A stretch of 64,000 nt of DNA, taken from assembly GCF_014200605.1 (NCBI RefSeq), contig NZ_JACHCE010000007.1, positions 62,001-126,000 on the forward strand, given 5' to 3'. The position numbers and the translations under genes were made by a program. The number at the start of each line of letters is the position of its first letter. The stretch's first letter is position 1. Source of the DNA: Pedobacter cryoconitis. Lineage in GTDB: Bacteria > Bacteroidota > Bacteroidia > Sphingobacteriales > Sphingobacteriaceae. The notes under the pieces were generated by a model. It was not told where the DNA came from. It did not search any database and worked only from the letters and a program-made list of their open reading frames with translations. Positions 62,707-64,000 of the stretch are shown piece by piece.

Positions 62707-63738
62707 ATGAAAAACATGAAGAAACAATTCAATGCGAGATCACTTGCAGTTATCGCAGGTGCGGGATTTTTTTTATTAGTGCATGTATCCTGTAAAAAGG
62801 AAGTTTCGCAGGGTAATACTGTTAGAGGTGAATCTGCTAAAACTGAAACAAATGCTTCAAATGCCAGTTTAATCGCATATAAATCTACACCACATGAAAT
62901 TTCTGTTGGGTATTACAGGACATGGCGCGACCGTACTGTTTCAGGTAATATCAATGATCCGATTATGACAGAAATTCCTGATAGTCTGGATATTGTTTGT
63001 AATTTTTCTAATTTTACACCTGCCGGTTCTTCTTACTGGACTACATTGAAAAACACCTATATTCCAGCATTACATGCTAAAGGAACAAAAGTTGTAAATA
63101 CGCAAGGTTTCCCAAATGTAGCTGATACCTCATATACAAATCATTATACGGATAATGTGGCCGGCTACCAGGCATGGGCATTGGCAACATCCAATCAATA
63201 TGCTGCTATGGGATATGATGGTATTGACTTTGATGTCGAATATAATCCAACTGGAGCTAAACTGGTCACTCAGACCGGAATGGTTAAGGCCTTAAGCAAA
63301 TATTTTGGTCCCAAATCAGGCACAGGTAAATTATTGATTTTTGATACTAATCAGAATGGTACTAACAATCTTTTCAGACAAGTGAGTACTTATATTGATT
63401 ATTTGTTTTTGCAGGCCTATGGTCGCGGAACAAGTGGAATGCAAAGTACCTGGAATTCCTTTTCCACATATATTCAATCCAAACAATTCATTATCGGATT
63501 CTCTTTTTATGAAGAAAATGGTTATCCGGGGAATTATTGGGATGATGTAATTTATCCACGCAATGGTAAGGGGCGTGCTTATGATTACTCAAGATGGGAG
63601 CCGGTTACTGGTAAAAAAGGAGGCGTGCTTTCTTATGCAATAGACAGAGACGCACCTTTAACCACGTTGCATGATAATAATATTGTGAAACCTGATTTTA
63701 AGGTGACTAAAGATTTAATCAGGATTATGAATCCTTAA
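62707..63738 (+). CDS. GH18 lipoprotein (endo-beta-N-acetylglucosaminidase-like)
   Basis: A 343-residue surface or periplasmic glycosidase. The signal ends GAGFFLLVHVSCKKEV, with the lipobox Cys at about residue 28. After a low-complexity linker, a TIM barrel starts at EISVGYYRTWRDR and carries the complete GH18 motif YDGIDFDVEY (near residues 176-185), with the catalytic Glu. The overall pattern resembles EndoH/EndoF-type endo-beta-N-acetylglucosaminidases and Bacteroidetes GH18 proteins. Such enzymes cleave N-glycans or chitin-like chains. The Lys-Lys-Glu after the Cys favours export to the outer surface. No Sus-type partners are adjacent. Confidence 0.88.
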   Translation: MKNMKKQFNARSLAVIAGAGFFLLVHVSCKKEVSQGNTVRGESAKTETNASNASLIAYKSTPHEISVGYYRTWRDRTVSGNINDPIMTEIPDSLDIVCNFSNFTPAGSSYWTTLKNTYIPALHAKGTKVVNTQGFPNVADTSYTNHYTDNVAGYQAWALATSNQYAAMGYDGIDFDVEYNPTGAKLVTQTGMVKALSKYFGPKSGTGKLLIFDTNQNGTNNLFRQVSTYIDYLFLQAYGRGTSGMQSTWNSFSTYIQSKQFIIGFSFYEENGYPGNYWDDVIYPRNGKGRAYDYSRWEPVTGKKGGVLSYAIDRDAPLTTLHDNNIVKPDFKVTKDLIRIMNP

Positions 63739-63762
63739 TTTATATCATTAAATACATGATAT

Positions 63763-63815
63763 AACTATATATAAGATCTTGTATGATAGTTTATACAAGG
63801 TCTTATATATAGTTG
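63763..63815. repeat. Long AT-rich hairpin between convergent genes
   Basis: A 21-bp inverted repeat with one G-U pair (63764-63784 with 63793-63813), extendable by 1-2 pairs on either side, loop of about 4-8 nt. No T-run follows. It lies between the GH18 gene (+) and the aldehyde dehydrogenase gene (-). Confidence 0.82.
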
Positions 63816-63819
63816 ATGG

Positions 63820-64000
63820 TTAACTATTTCTCAGGTGCCATGCTTTAGGTTTAGTAAATGCACGTAATCCCTGATGGGATAACGTAGCGCCAATGCCTGA
63901 ATGTTTTCTTCCGCTCCATGGGAGTCCTGCACTTACCCGGTCACAACAATTCCAGTAGCCTGTACCTGAATCAATCTGTGAAAGAATCTGCTGTGCCCGA
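63820..64000 (-). CDS. Aldehyde dehydrogenase, C-terminal part only
   Basis: The frame is open from the right edge to a TAA at 63820-63822, giving about 59 C-terminal residues: GTGYWNCCDRVSAGLPWSG, then GRKHSGIGATLSHQGLRAF and TKPKAWHLRNS. Conserved parts are LPWSGRKHSGIGATLS and the final TKPK, the end of an aldehyde dehydrogenase superfamily enzyme. The active-site Cys and NAD site lie outside the window. The specific substrate cannot be told. Confidence 0.85.
   Translation of the reverse strand, partial: RAQQILSQIDSGTGYWNCCDRVSAGLPWSGRKHSGIGATLSHQGLRAFTKPKAWHLRNS

Noticed and set aside
1..64000. tRNA genes, CRISPR arrays and origins of replication
   Set aside because: Intergenic regions were read on both strands; no cloverleaf-like sequence, regularly spaced repeats, or DnaA-box cluster was seen.

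Overview
The window looks like chromosomal DNA from a Bacteroidetes bacterium of the Sphingobacteriaceae, most likely Pedobacter or a close relative. This rests on the gene families present (TonB-dependent receptors with carboxypeptidase-like N-termini, a YtxH/LEA-like protein, a short SigA-type sigma paralog, GH63-type glucosidase, WbqC, YigZ), on many lipoproteins whose cleavage Cys is followed by Lys-Lys, on the AT-rich base composition, and on promoters that fit the Bacteroidetes consensus (TTTG, 17-20 nt, TAnnTTTG) rather than the E. coli one. I see no transposase, integrase of a mobile element, phage gene, CRISPR array or tRNA. XerD is the ordinary chromosomal dimer-resolution recombinase.

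Layout. 1-4.6 kb: the N-terminal part of DNA polymerase IV (runs off the left edge), then a large GH18 + polysaccharide deacetylase + GT2 fusion with a small conserved partner. 4.6-10.3 kb: a leftward block with a two-component system, a TonB-dependent receptor and a membrane metallophosphoesterase. 10.4-15.7 kb: an accessory region of poorly known proteins (beta-helix/alpha-repeat protein, ParB-like protein, WGR-DUF4240 protein, DUF7832-like protein, a secreted protein, and an alpha/beta hydrolase that has lost its catalytic serine through an in-frame deletion). 16-18 kb: a GmhB-like phosphatase, a transaldolase-like protein and the signal recognition particle RNA gene with a textbook Bacteroidetes promoter. 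18.2-24.3 kb: gltBD (glutamate synthase). 24.4-33.4 kb: two lipoproteins, an RNA methyltransferase, galK and galM in divergent orientation, redox enzymes, a PAP2 phosphatase, a TonB receptor, and pirin fused by overlap to a receiver domain without its phosphoacceptor. 33.4-46.2 kb: stress and envelope proteins, a GH63-like glucosidase, proBA, mqo, a lipid A-type acyltransferase, an Lrp regulator with a palindromic operator candidate, a sigma-70 paralog and an MscS channel. 46.2-58.4 kb: a five-gene leftward operon (ribD, EamA transporter, YigZ, nucleoside phosphorylase, Bcr-type exporter), divergent prmC, xerD, aroQ, a glycosyltransferase, WbqC, corA and mgtE. 58.5-64 kb: ohr with tandem upstream repeats, a FUSC-family membrane protein, a TetA-like transporter, a GH18 lipoprotein and the end of an aldehyde dehydrogenase.

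The most interesting signals are (i) the three-enzyme polysaccharide fusion, which places a synthase, a deacetylase and a hydrolase in one chain; (ii) several genes whose TAnnTTTG box lies only 4-6 nt before the ATG, implying leaderless mRNAs, with the SRP RNA gene serving as an in-window ruler for box-to-start distance; (iii) three long, near-perfect hairpins lacking U-tracts, all between convergent genes; (iv) a pirin-pseudoreceiver pair; (v) operator-like repeats next to lrp and ohr.
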